64,000 nt of DNA from Ulota crispa (GCA_963920765.1 OY987242.1:37658002-37722001), one strand, 5' to 3'; shown: positions 45,203 through 56,689, counted from the first letter of the stretch. Notes: generated from the letters alone by a model not told the origin. Program-made: numbers and translations.

Positions 45203-46095
45203 CAGTGCCCCTCAGTATGATTACATTTGGGTTCATTTTGCCGTTCAAAGAACTTTGGTTAAAATAGAGTATAATTTGCATTTTTAAAACTTGAATCATG
45301 GTTTTGTAATTCTTATGCACTCTCAACCAAGCATACCAAATTTTAATTCCAAAAAATCAAAATCCCATTTTTGGTAAATTGTTTTGTATTAAAATCAAAG
45401 TATTACATGAAAATTAATTGAAGAAATTTGGTGATGAATTTTTGAGATTTGATTGCATGGGTATGTAGCAAACATCCATATACACCCTTATCATGTTGAG
45501 AAAATATCATTAAGTAACACAAACATGATCTACAAAGAAATCAACTTGAAATCAACATGGGGTGTGGTAGGACCACAATTTGTTAAATAGATATCTCTAT
45601 TTTTTAACTAGCTTTTGGTTAAATGAACATATTGTCATTCTCATAGGTACAAATTTAGTCATAGTATATGAGTCAAATAGCAAAATATGACTAAAATAAA
45701 GAAATATCTATTTAACGAATTGTGGTCCTACCACACCCCATGTTGATTTCAAGTTGATTTCTTTGTAGATCATGTTTGTGTTACTTAATGATATTTTCTC
45801 AACATGATAAGGGTGTATATGGATGTTTGCTACATACCCATGCAATCAAATCTCAAAAATTCATCACCAAATTTCTTCAATTAATTTTCATGTAATACTT
45901 TGATTTTAATACAAAACAATTTACCAAAAATGGGATTTTGATTTTTTGGAATTAAAATTTGGTATGCTTGGTTGAGAGTGCATAAGAATTACAAAACCAT
46001 GATTCAAGTTTTAAAAATGCAAATTATACTCTATTTTAACCAAAGTTCTTTGAACGGCAAAATGAACCCAAATGTAATCATATTGAGGGGCACTA
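45203..46095. mobile_element. Pogo-like foldback element A, 893 bp
   Basis: CAGTGCCCCTCAGTATGATT at 45203 and its near-complement ending at 46095 are the tips of arms of about 390 bp that are almost perfect inverted copies, around a centre of roughly 130 bp (about 45592-45722). TA flanks both sides (45201-45202, 46096-46097). CAGT ends with a TA target are the Tc1/mariner-pogo signature. It has no transposase. Confidence 0.85.
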
Positions 46096-46097
46096 TA

Positions 46098-46963
46098 CAG
46101 TACCAGTTAGCATTAATAGGTAGAACCTGTTTTGGCATTCCAAAAAAGTTTGTATACCAAAAAGTGTAAAGGTCATTTTAATCTCATATTTTTGGCATGT
46201 GATTCTCATGCACTTCCAATGGACCATACCAAATCTTGGTTACTAAAAATAAAAATCCTATTTTTGGTAAGTTGTTTTGTGTCAAAATCACGATTTTACA
46301 AGAAAGTTGGTTAAAACACATTGGTGACAAATTTTTGAGATTTGATTGTATGGATGTGTAGGAGACATCCATGCGCACATCTTTCCTTCTAATAAACATC
46401 TTCAAAAAGTTCAAAATTCCTTCAATGGAGACTTGAACGTTGGTGTAATCATGACCAAATTTAGTAAAGTAAATAATTCTTTACAATAATTAATTTGTGC
46501 TATTTGATTCATATATTAGGATTAAATCTATACCATTGAACATGATGATATGTTTATTTTGCCAAAAACTAATTAAAATTCAAATTATTTATTTTACTAA
46601 ATTTGGTCATGATTACACTGACGTTTAAGTCTCCACTAAAGGAATTTTGAACTTTTTGAAGATGTTGGTTGGAAGGAAAGATGTGCGCACGGATGTCTCC
46701 AACACATCTATGCAATCAAATCTCAAAAATTCATCACTAATGTGTTTTAATCAACTTTCTTGTAAAACTGCAATTTTGACACAAAACAACTTACCAAAAA
46801 TAGGATTTTTATTTTTAGTAACCAAGATTTGGTATGGTCCATTGGAATTGCATGAGAATCACATGCCAAAAATATGAGATTAAAATGACCTTTACATTTT
46901 TTGTGATACAAAGTTCTTTTGAATGCCAAAACAAGTTTTACCTATCAATATTAATTGGTACTG
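46098..46963. mobile_element. Pogo-like foldback element B, 866 bp, abutting element A
   Basis: Begins CAGTACCAGTTAGCATTAAT at 46098 and ends TTAATTGGTACTG at 46963; TA at 46096-46097 and 46964-46965. The arms are about 340-360 bp and carry the shared module GCAATCAAATCTCAAAAATT. Similar 76-codon open frames occur in both arms (46184-46414 minus, 46647-46877 plus), but this follows from the inverted DNA and is not evidence of a gene. Confidence 0.85.
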
Positions 46964-47100
46964 TACATCGTTTTCATTAGAACTACTTGTTGTCCAATTG
47001 AGCTTAGCCAACTTCTCCTCATTGGTCTTTCAACTGCCAATATAGTTTACTAATAGAAGTATAGGACCCACTTCTACTTTTTCTTCACTTTGATTTTTAA

Positions 47101-48033
47101 CCCCTAAAGGACTGAGCCCTTTTTTATGGTCAAAATCACTGAAAACTGCCACTTCTAGGGGATGAGTAAGAAGGTAGGTTTTTTTTTTTTTTTTGGGAAA
47201 TCCAACCATAGGATCTTGCCTTAGACTAGAAGAGGTACTTATGGGAAAAAAATCAGATCATTCTAGATAGAGATGAGGGAGATATTTACATTTGAAGTGA
47301 ATATTAAGGTTTTTTTCCATGATGTCCAAAAAATTTAGAAGCATTTGACCACTCTTACATGAAAAAAATTGCTCTACACAAAGTTGAGGTTTATTTCTTT
47401 CATGTAGAAGACCAAGTTAGGCATGTGTTGGAGAATTTTCAAATCAAGTGGAACTATACAACACATGGGAAAAAAATAGTAAGTTAGAAGAAGTATAGAA
47501 TGAGCCAAATCACTAAATTGTTAAGAATTTAATTATTGAAATGAAACATGCAAATCTCAATGGTTATAATGTTGTAATAAACAATCTACTTCTTTTGGTT
47601 TAGTTTTCTTTTCCAAAATATTGAAAATTGTGGAAAATACAAGACTTCAAAGTTTATTTTAGAGTAGAGAATCCATAACTGCCCACAAACTAAAACATCC
47701 CATAACTTTCATCTCATTTATTGAAATAGAATGATTCAAAGCTTCCCATGTGTAAAAAAATTTAAAGAACCAATTTCAAATTTTAATTTTAGAAAAACAC
47801 AAATTTAAAGAATTTTTTGGATTGCCTAGATTGCCCTCCCACCCTCAAGTAGCAAAAATTCTTGCATTAATTCTTTGTCAAATGTCAAAATGAGGAAAAA
47901 ACTAGATGCCCACATAGATCTTTGAATTCCTCATCTTCCATAAAAGTTTCAAAAAATTACACAAAGTAGTTTAGCCATAGGTACATGCCCAAAATCCCCA
48001 TTGTCTCCCAAAGGGACAATAATCCTTTAGGGG
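47101..48033. mobile_element. piggyBac-like element, 933 bp
   Basis: The left end CCCCTAAAGGACTGAGCC follows TTAA (47097-47100); the right end ATCCTTTAGGGG is followed by TATC, a changed TTAA. It shares its 3' half with 27183-27762 (CATAACTTTCATCTCATT, GATTCAAAGCTTCCCA, GCCCAAAAT). A long T-run lies at about 47179-47194. No intact coding frame. Confidence 0.7.
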
Positions 48034-49310
48034 TATCAATCTTGTTTACACAAAAAAAAAAATTAGCAAGGATGATAAGACACCTTTTTTTTTTAATTGT
48101 CAAAACTATTCTTTTTACAAGTTTTTGGATATCATAGGATCCTAGAAACACCAAATGATGTCATTTACTTTTGTTGATTTTATGCCTAACAATTTAAATA
48201 ACTAAAAAAAATAGTATTTCATATAAAATGTCCTTAAAATCAAAATAAAAAGGTGGATATTTTTAGACTAAAGTTACAACCATGACCTACTGATTGTACG
48301 ATTGTATGCAGGTGGTTGAATCTACCACTCCTGATTCAAAGTTTACATATAAAAATAAATCAACTCTAAAAAAAACTTCTATAAAATTGGTTGTGAATTG
48401 AGTACTAGTAATTCTGCAAGATTCATTTTATAATGATTTTGTAATGTAAAGTTCTAACCATGTCATTTTTTGGGTAGGATTTCATATTAATTGTTTATTA
48501 AAGTTTGAATATGAACGACTTGTTTTTTTGAACTAAAGAAATTCTTTTGAATGAAATACACCTATAGTCTTTGAATCATAGAACGTTTGTAAAATTTAAA
48601 AAAAAAAAAAATTAGAAACCATATCTACAAATGTGAAGAAAATAACAAAAGCATATTGAAAAAAAATGAATGGATGGAATTGGACATTTAGAAAAAGTTG
48701 CAAGAGTCCTAGTGCGCCATGTGGCTAAGAATTAGAATCTGGAATTTTTTCAAGAAAATTCAATAATTAATTAAACAACAAAAAGAAGTTTGGGCAATTT
48801 AAATTGTGCCCTACTAAGTTATCCAAAAGAAAGATTAAAATAAATTAGCACTTATGGTTGCGAGCATGGTTGTAAGGCTACTTTTTATCAAGAGTGAATG
48901 TGCTTTAGTGTAATTGTGCTTGGGGAGATCACTCCTACTTGCAATTTTATGGTATACACTTGAGTTAAAGGGGTATTTGATGTACGTTTATTTATCTAAA
49001 ATTTGGTATTAGGATGATTGTATTTCTATATAAAAAGCCACTATGAACATATTTGCAATACTTTAAGTTTTTTGTAAATTCATTCATTTGGTTTTTAAAT
49101 GGGGCTGTTTTATGTAGATAATTTAATTGTCCAATTTCATCTTGTCTTTGCTAGCCACATGTCAACTTAGGAGCTAGTTTGGGGGTTGGGATTGGTACAG
49201 TCAAGTACATAGTAATTGAATTGAGCCATTGCACCATACAATAACAACAGGTCATTGGAAGTTGAACCATAATGCTCTCTTAGCCAATCAAAATGCGGAT
49301 GTATTTTTTT
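48034..49310. other. AT-rich intergenic DNA, nothing recognised
   Basis: A/T homopolymers (for example near 48597-48611). No gene or repeat ends were seen. Confidence 0.6.
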
Positions 49311-49681
49311 AAGGTCTTGATACTGCCACCCCCTCTTTTACATCCTTGTTTAGGTTTTAGTGGTTTTTGAGGGCAATTTTTTTTTTGAATTTAGAATTAA
49401 ATACGTATCAAATCAAGTGATTTTTTGTAGGTGTTTTTCAAAATGATAAACATCAATCAAATTTTTTGATAAGAAAACACAACACTCTATTATCTATTCT
49501 TATCAAAAAATTTGATTGATGTTTATCATTTTGAAAATCACTTACAAACAATCACTTGGTTTTGTACATATTTAATTCTAAATTCAAAAAAAAATTGCCC
49601 CAAAAACCACTAAAAATTGAACAATGATGTAAAAGAGGGGGTGACAGTATCAAAAAAGAGGGTGGCAGTATCAAGACCCTT
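49311..49681. mobile_element. Palindromic MITE, GATACTGCCACCC family
   Basis: AAGGTCTTGATACTGCCACC at 49311 pairs with GGTGGCAGTATCAAGACC ending near 49679. The arms (GTTTTTAGTGG, AATTTAGAATTAAAT, ATGATAAACATCAATCAAAT blocks) meet around a short centre near 49478-49495. The right terminal block is doubled (GGGGTGACAGTATC then GGGTGGCAGTATC). Confidence 0.8.
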
Positions 49682-49942
49682 CTTTTATATATATAAAGAT
49701 TATAGCAAGAGTGTAGAAGTTTTACACAAAATAACCTATGCATCACAACATTTGGTAGCCCTACCAGGCTCTGGCATCCTTCCAGATGAAATGGTGTGGA
49801 ATATTCCACACCCATCTTTAGCTATGGAGACACTTGGCTAAATTTGTGAGAGAGTTTATGAAAAAAGGCTCAGTTTAGTGCACATACATCAATGTGGAGA
49901 CCAGCCTTGTCAAAAAAATTAATTAATTAATTAAAAAAAAAA

Positions 49943-50330
49943 ATTGTGAGGATGAAGTTCGTGGATGATACCTGAAGAGAGGGAGCTCTTTATGCTACTG
50001 AATGTTACGATGCTCGAGAAAATGCGGTTGAGACGGGAAAATGCCGGACTTCAAAATTTCTCATTTCTCCCCGAACACTGGTCGGCGGAGTGGCGAACTA
50101 TAGCAGGTTCGTGTGAAAAGGGTTTGGGTTCAGTCCGGACAGACGTGGACGGCGAGGACGGTCCTTTAGGTGGTCCCGGATATCACGCCGGGTCTTAGAA
50201 CCTGGTCCTTGTGCACGGAAAGGACGTACGGGTAGGACGTGTTGGATGTAGCTGCCAGTTCTCGTTGCTTATCCTGGTTATCCTTGAATACGGGCGCAGT
50301 TTGTCATTCATCGACTGTCAGATTCAGTTG
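49943..50330 (+). other. GC-rich island with unrecognised open frame
   Basis: Composition switches abruptly to gene-like here. A 77-codon frame at 49965-50198 reads MIPEERELFMLLNVTMLEKM at its start and ends Gly/Asp-rich. I do not recognise it; it may be an exon, a gene fragment carried by an element, or a relic. Confidence 0.3.
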
Positions 50331-50732
50331 CCTGCTCCGAAAATAGTTCACCTACTTCGGCCATCGCCATCATGGCTTTCATGAGTCATGACCTTCTTGA
50401 AGGCCAGAAAATTTGTATCATCATTACAATGCAGATGGAGACATGGAGTGATGGAGGCATGAGGTGGGGACATGAGGTAGAGATATGACGTGTGGCTTGG
50501 TAGTCGAGAGACCAGCTTAGCTAGTTGGTCTCTATGTGTCTAATCGGTGTATGTTCACACTTGGTGTTAGGTGAGGTATTGGTAATATGAATGCAATCTA
50601 AAAGTGAGTCCACGTGCATCTAATTTTCTTTTGTTATTATTTTCCTTAATCTTTGAATGTTTCATAGTACCAAAATGGTCCTCATAAGATTTCACATGTT
50701 TATTTGAGGTATTGGGTCTAATTTTTTGACTT
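50331..50732. other. Intergenic DNA
   Basis: No coding signal was seen. Short purine-rich repeats (GGAGACATGGAG, GGGGACATGAGG) lie at about 50430-50480. Confidence 0.5.
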
Positions 50733-50992
50733 TTACACTATATTCATTAAAATGGGAGATTGGGGACCTTTAAAAATAACCAAGTTGATCTTGACCTAAA
50801 TTGGCAATTTCCATTAAAAGTAGAATTTTTAACTGAATTGACATAAAACCTTCTAATTTTAAGTCAGTTTTGAAAAGTTTTATTGCAATTTAGCTTGAGT
50901 TGAGCTAAATTGCAATAAAACCTTTTGTTGAATTTCTTTTCAATTACCTCTCAATTTAGTGGAAATCTCCCATTTTAATGAATATGGTGTTA
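50733..50992. mobile_element. ATTCATTAAAATGGG-ended MITE, third interior type
   Basis: Ends TATATTCATTAAAATGGGAG and CTCCCATTTTAATGAATATG match the ATTCATTAAWTTGGG family tip. The interior is different: a palindrome around TTGCAATTTAGCTTGAGTTG / AGCTAAATTGCAATAAAACC. Confidence 0.75.
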
Positions 50993-51431
50993 TTGGCTAA
51001 AAGAGAGTATTATGGTGTAACTTTCAATCATTGGTCATACTTTGTTGTTAACCATCATATGAGAAAGGGGTACATGCATACAGTGGTTTACACTAAGTCT
51101 TTTTAGCAAAAGATCAACAAAGGAGAGGGGTGCATGCGTAAAACGGTTTACACTAAGACCTTACTTTGAATCAAATATTTTCTTTGTTAACTTGTATACT
51201 AGATATTTTTGGAGAAAAAAGACTGGTTTTTATCCTATATATAGTTTCAAGTTTCAACCAATTTTTTTGCAATTTCAATTGGTTGACAATAAACTAACCG
51301 CCAATTCTTCCCACACAATGTCACCAACCTTCTATATTTACCTTGTGCCTTTTGAACTCTCTTTGCCTTATATACTTTGATGAATTTTTTGAGTTTTTGC
51401 TTGAAACATGCTTGTTTGTAAACTAAATAGT

Positions 51432-51705
51432 TAGTGCATTTAGGTTGCCTTAACAATTAGGTTGCCTCACTTTGGAAAGTAATCTCATGACTCATTGATT
51501 GGCCACTTGGAGACGCATGCAACTCTCTAGATATTTGAGTTTCACATGGTTTGCAACCTAACCATTGCTAGTTTTTTTTAATATTCTGTTGTTGTTGCCA
51601 AGCCCTTTAAAAATTGTTTATTGTAATAATTATTTACTATAGTACCAATAAGTATATATAGGGTAGAATGTCAACAACATGTGGGGCAACCTAAATGCAC
51701 TATTT
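51432..51705. mobile_element. MITE, CACCAAATAGTGC family, copy 2
   Basis: TAGTGCATTTAGGTTGCCTT near 51432 and GGCAACCTAAATGCACTA ending near 51702 match the ends of 9240-9531. Inner blocks (TTGGCCACTTGGAGACG, GCAACTCTCT) are also shared. Confidence 0.75.
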
Positions 51706-52629
51706 CGTGTAAGGAAGATCTACCAAAATACCCCTATCTTTTGAAAATATAAAAATATCTTGACTGTATGTACCATTTCAAGACTCAACTAATTTATGAC
51801 AAGTGTACTTTGAAAATATATGATGATAATACCGAAACTTTAAAGAAACTATTGCTAATAATACTTGAGATTATTTATCCGTATGTTGCCTTTAGTTGGT
51901 CCATTTGCCCATATCTTCTTCTATTTACTATTTTGTTCTATGTGTTCTCTAATGCAAAACTTCATTCTTATAATTATGAGCCGTCACTAAAATTTTCTTA
52001 AATGTTAATTTGTGAAGACTTTTGTATTTATGTAGTGTAAAGATAGGAATTAGGTTTGCAATGTTGGGTCAACTCAAAATTGTTCAGCAAACAAATGCAA
52101 AGCGATGAATGATTAAATTGTGGAGGTTTGATCTCGGCTTGGGATATTTGATTTATTTGCTTTAAATAGTAAAATTGTTTTCATTAAGTCACTTTACAAA
52201 AGGTCAAGGCTATCAAGCTTATATTTTTTCTAGTTGCTATTTATGCAATCATGCAACTCAATGTAAAATGTTGGAAAATAGTATGCGACATACATACTAC
52301 AGAGCATGAAGAATGCAACATGATTTGTGGGCCATGCACACTTCTTTTGTTGAAGATTGGTCTTTTTGTAAATTATTTTGTTGGCATTGGATGTTGGGAC
52401 AGAACATCACAATTGCAGCAAACCAAATCTGTAGCGTGAGTTGTAGGCTGGACTGAAGATTAAATTTTAATATTTGGTATGCAGACATCAATATATGTAT
52501 GACAAAATAATTTTTGAAGTGGTTTCCATTGCATGGTGAATAGAAACTCAATGTTTTAATTCATATTCAAGCTTTGTCTCGCAAAGTGACCATTGCTGTT
52601 ATATAGCACAACGTATCTCATCATTGGTA
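51706..52629. other. AT-rich intergenic DNA, nothing recognised
   Basis: Short open frames here have no recognisable product. Confidence 0.55.
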
Positions 52630-52963
52630 CTAAGGTAGGAGGCTCACAAATGGAGCATTTAAGAGCTGAAACTGAATTTTGGATAGGTGAAATTTCTTGA
52701 AATAATTTTTAGTACATTTTCATTGAATGACAAGAATAATTGACATTTAATGATTTTAATTTAAGTTGTTTCATATTTTTTGAAACTTTGTGGAATTAGT
52801 TATGAAGTGGAAAGGTCATAGAACTCTAAAATGCAACACTTTCTCAAATGTACATGGTTTGTACATTGTTGAAGGGATATGAAAAACAAAAATATACAAA
52901 CATAGTACATTTGTGGAGGTGCTCCATTTTAGCTTTGCTCCAAATTATAACCTCCTACCTTAA
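52630..52963. mobile_element. AAGGTAGGAGGCTC-family MITE, copy 1
   Basis: TAAGGTAGGAGGCTCACAAA at the left and AACCTCCTACCTTA at the right form the ends. The interior has GAGCTGAAACTGAATTTTGG, GGAATTAGTTATGAAGTGGA and ATTTGTGGAGGTGCTCCATT. Present inverted at 53847-54176. Confidence 0.75.
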
Positions 52964-52969
52964 GCTAAA

Positions 52970-53124
52970 TTAGCGATATTCATTAACTTGGGGAAGAACT
53001 TAATTTTGGAACTTTCAGATTTTTTGTTTTTGAAAGAATGTTTAGTAGATACTCTTTTGAGGATATAAGAATTTAAAAGTCCCAACATCCGTTTTTTCTC
53101 AAAATTAATGAATATTGTGTTTAA
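52970..53124. mobile_element. ATTCATTAAWTTGGG-family MITE, shortened type 2
   Basis: Ends GATATTCATTAACTTGGG and AATTAATGAATATTGTG enclose about 155 bp with TTTTGGAACTTTCAGATTTT and AAAAGTCCCAACA; a deletion derivative. Confidence 0.65.
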
Positions 53125-53846
53125 TGCTATAAACACAACTTGGTTAAATGTTTTATCTGTTAATCTTTGAATGATATTAGATATGTCTGCTCTTGTTTAT
53201 AATGATCAGCAACTCTAAGGTCTCGGTCCCCTTTAAAAAAGATTTACCCCTAAATTCCTAGGATACCTCCAAATACACTAAAAAGAGGCCAAATTTTAGC
53301 CCCTTGGGCTTTGAGGGTTTAAAAGGCTAAGACAAAAAGTAGGTATCTTCACTCTTCTCTATGTAAAGATCTTCCGTACTCTAAATTCTATGTATGGCAA
53401 TATCCTACTAATCAAACTTCATGTTGTCACACATTTAAGAGCTACAAGAACTCTCAACCCTGGTCTCTTTGTCATTGGAGTTTTATTTTAGTAAGGTAGT
53501 TGTACCGATTCCAGACCATCTACCCAATTTTTGTCACTATATACCTATAGTGATCATTTCAATTCTAAAATGACCACCTAGTGAAGGAATTGGGTAGACC
53601 GTAGATGCTCAAGAATGGGTATAATGACCTTTAGTGTTTCATAGTTCTCCATTAGCAATTCAGCATCATGCTGCCAGCTGGTGTGTGGGAAGAAATTTTA
53701 GTTGCACCGACTCAAATTTACCGTTTTTCAATTTAGTTTAATTTTTCATGGGCACACACCGGTTATTTCCTAAAGAAATTCTACAATTATATTGTAATAC
53801 GCTGTAATGAAGCTTCTTGAAAAAATTGGACCAATTTTTTACCACA
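53125..53846. other. Intergenic DNA, no gene seen
   Basis: A possible 75-bp remnant with piggyBac-like tips lies at about 53244-53319 (TTACCCCTAAATTCC against GAGGGTTTAA). The rest shows no coding or repeat signal, apart from a local inverted pair around 53515-53600 (CCATCTACCCAATT / AATTGGGTAGACC). Confidence 0.4.
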
Positions 53847-54176
53847 TAAGGTCGGAGGCTCAAACTTAGTAAGGGCACTAATTTTGCTCACCTCCTCAAA
53901 TGATTTACATTAATACATGTCTTATTCATAGCCTTTCCATAATGTATAGTGGATGTACATTTGAGGAGGTGCATCATTTTAGAGCCCTATGACCTTTCCA
54001 CTTCAAAATTTCATAACTAATTCCACATTGCTCTAAAAAATACAAAATAACTTGAGTTAGATGCCAATTCCTCTTGTCTTTCAAAGAAAATTTAGTGAAA
54101 AGTATTTCAAGGAGTTCCACCACCCCAAAATTCAGTTTCAGCTCTTAGATGGTCGGTTTACGAGCCTCTTACCTTA
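53847..54176. mobile_element. AAGGTAGGAGGCTC-family MITE, copy 2 (inverted)
   Basis: Ends TAAGGTCGGAGGCTCAAA and CGAGCCTCTTACCTTA. Interior blocks of 52630-52963 occur here in reverse complement (CACCCCAAAATTCAGTTTCA, AAAATTTCATAACTAATTCC). Confidence 0.75.
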
Positions 54177-54666
54177 GTTTCAAGTTTCAGCCGGCTATTT
54201 TGCAGTTTCAACTGGCTGATAACACACTAAATGCCGGTTCTCCTTGGACCCTGCTGCCAGCTGCTATTCCCATCAAAGTGACAGAAGTGCATGTGAAACT
54301 GTTCTGACAAATCCTATGAAGACTTTGTATAATATGGACAGTGGAGACCCAGAGCACATGGCCTGTAGGTAAGGGAAGCTGGCCATATGAGTCCCCATTG
54401 GCATTATCTCTGACTGTCCTTTGATTTAATCAATTCCAGACACATGCATTGGCCAAACATTTTGAACAGAAAATTGTCATTTCTCACTTCTCAGTTGAAA
54501 TATTTCAGTTTTTTAGCATGACTGCCAATATACAACTGAACAATTATGCAATGCAGAAAAGATATTTTCTGCATGCAAATTTTATCCATACGCAGAGGCT
54601 CAAATGTGAGGTCAGGGCACCTAAAAGCATCTCAATACTCTGAGGTAATTTTGATAGAGAGCAAAG
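54177..54666. other. Intergenic DNA, nothing recognised
   Basis: No coding signal or repeat ends were seen. Slightly higher GC at 54200-54420. Confidence 0.5.
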
Positions 54667-54910
54667 AACGCGATATTCATTAATTTGGGAAAATTCACAG
54701 ATTTTGGAACTCCTGAATTTTTCATTTTTAAGATTATTAAAAGTGATTTAGAGTGAATTTTATGATGATTTGTTTAAGACATAAAATATCTTGACAAAAT
54801 TATCAAAAAATTCAATTTAAATCACCAAAATATTCTCAAATTAAAAAATTTAGTATCTCAAAATGTGTTTCGGGAAAGTGTTTTTCCCAAATTAACAAAC
54901 ATGGAGTTCA
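54667..54910. mobile_element. ATTCATTAAWTTGGG-family MITE, interior type 2
   Basis: Left end CGATATTCATTAATTTGGG, right end TTTCCCAAATTAACAAA. The interior has GATTTAGAGTGAATTTTATG and AATATTCTCAAATTAAAAAA. Confidence 0.75.
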
Positions 54911-55177
54911 TGGACTCTAACACATCTTAGTAATAATTTACTTCTTGGATTTAGTTTTTATAATGATGCTGAATTTGAAATGTTAGGCGTTGTGACCATA
55001 AACACACCATGTCTTCTTAGTCATCAGTCTATTCAATAAATCAAGAAACTCCGAAGTCCCATGCCAGACATGAGATTCAGTTTTACTATTGTTTGAGTAC
55101 CATTGTCTAAGATCAGGTTCCACTACCATAATTGTTCGATTGCATATTGATGTCAATTTAGTTCAATTGGTAATTTA
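54911..55177. other. Intergenic DNA, nothing recognised
   Basis: No coding signal was seen. Confidence 0.5.
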
Positions 55178-55543
55178 TCTCTTAAAGGACGGATGGATTA
55201 TCGTGGCTTGTTTTTTCTGTAGCATTCTACAGTATTTTGCACATGAGCACTAGTAGTATTGTTTCAAGAAGTTGGAAAAGTGAACAGTGCATGGTGCCCT
55301 CATGAAAATTACAAGAAGGGCAGCTTGGGAGCTAACACCATGTTTCTAAATCTTATCACAATTTAGGTTACAAAAAAATGAATGCATCTCAAGAGGTAAT
55401 TTTTTGTCTTCCATGATGAACCATGTGTTTATGGTCACTTCTGAAAAAAAACCAGATAAAAAACAACTTTTTCTGAATCATAGAATATTTTTTCAAAGGC
55501 AAAGGACGTTTTCGTCTTCCTCAAGGACCTCGACGTTTAGGGG
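55178..55543. mobile_element. piggyBac-like short element, subfamily 2, copy 2
   Basis: Near full-length match to 25928-26283 (ACGGATGGAT..., CAGCTTGGGAGCTAA, TCTTCCATGATGAACCATGT, GACGTTTAGGGG). Both flanking TTAA sites have changed (TATC left, TTAT right), so it is the older-looking copy at its edges. Confidence 0.75.
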
Positions 55544-56173
55544 TTATACCATTAGTCCATTACTTTTGGCGAAGTTCAAGCCACACAGCTCAAACCTAAT
55601 GTCTACAACTCTACACTCTACACTAGTCCTTGTATAATTATTTGCTGAATGATATTAGACCTTTGTGAAATGTATATGTCACAACTTTTGGAGCTTGAAT
55701 ATGGCCAATTTAACAAAAGTCCTCTTTACTTCAGTTCCATGAAATGAAATTCTTGTTAACAAAATAATCATGCACATAAGCTACCAGCCTACCACTTATA
55801 TATTTAATTAATGATTTACATTCAAACCAAACAATCTTTGCAGTTACTTACTGTAGTCTCAAAATGCAAATCCTCTCCCAAATTGTTCAACATGGTGACT
55901 GTTCTCCTGCACACAAGCTCATGTTCTTTCCTTCCCAAATGCAATACTTAGCAAAGCACTTTTCTCTCTCAAAATGGAACCAGTTTTTGCCAATTTTGAC
56001 AAATTTAAACCAATGTAAACTGATCCCTCATTTATTAGTTATTACCCAATCGAATGTGGACAGCTAGAAACTGGCCATACCAAAAATAAATAAAAAATGC
56101 CTTGGTACTTAGTGTCTAAAATACTTCTATTAATATACCCATTTTTACAACCAAGAGCTCCTCCTGCAAGGCT
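55544..56173. other. Intergenic and 3' region of SAUR gene
   Basis: AT-rich; no other gene was seen. Confidence 0.5.
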
Positions 56174-56689
56174 CTAAGTGTCCAACACTAAACAGCCGGA
56201 AGAGCCGCTTTTTGACGAAGAGAGATGCACCAAGTTGTCGTCGTCCGAGCAACGCGTCGCCTGGCTGGCCTCCCATTCCAACCACCACAGGAAATGCTGA
56301 AAGACATCCGGGGTGCACGCAATTCGCAACCCGCCATCACACCGCAACCCGAACTCGTCCTTGGACTTCGCCAGCAGCGCTCGAAAGATGTTGTTGCTGA
56401 GATACCTCGTGGGGATGACGAAGCGCTGTCGCTCCTGCCCCACGTACACCGGCAGACTCCCCGCCGGCACATCCTTCGGCACTTCGAACCCCCCACACTC
56501 CTCGTCGTCTCCGTCCACGTCAACGTCCACGTTGACGCTCGTCTCACTTCCTAGGGACTGAGAGAATTCGGAGGAGGAGAAGCTCAGGGCTCTCGTGGCA
56601 GCGGCCCCTGGCCCTGTCAGCATGTCGTCGTGGCGTGCTACATGCACTATTAGCTTCTTCAAGACCTGGTTCAGTTTCTTTGTCACCAT
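56174..56689 (-). CDS. SAUR (small auxin-up RNA) family protein
   Basis: Intronless, 171 residues, GC-rich like other SAURs. The SAUR core spans about residues 69-137: EVPKDVPAGSLPVYVGQE, RFVIPTRYLSNNIFRALL, DEFGLRCDGGLRIACTPDVF. The N-terminus (MVTKKLNQVLKKLIVHVARH) is basic and amphipathic. It is followed by an acidic linker with a VNVDVDVDGDDEE run encoded by a short GAC/GTC repeat. The C-terminal tail is Ser-rich. SAURs inhibit PP2C.D phosphatases and thereby activate plasma-membrane proton pumps during auxin-driven growth (family knowledge). At 171 residues it is on the long side for the family. An AuxRE-like TGTCGG lies at 56756-56761, only about 70 bp upstream of the ATG and so possibly in the leader. 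Confidence 0.88.
   Translation of the reverse strand: MVTKKLNQVLKKLIVHVARHDDMLTGPGAAATRALSFSSSEFSQSLGSETSVNVDVDVDGDDEECGGFEVPKDVPAGSLPVYVGQERQRFVIPTRYLSNNIFRALLAKSKDEFGLRCDGGLRIACTPDVFQHFLWWLEWEASQATRCSDDDNLVHLSSSKSGSSGCLVLDT

Noticed and set aside
46184-46877. 76-codon open frames repeated in both arms of element B as a conserved small gene
   Set aside because: They are the same DNA in inverted orientation, and the related frame in element C follows from the shared module. No sign of codon-level constraint was seen.
50120-50140. GGGTTCAGTCC as the T-arm of a tRNA gene
   Set aside because: No matching D-arm, anticodon arm or acceptor stem could be placed around it.
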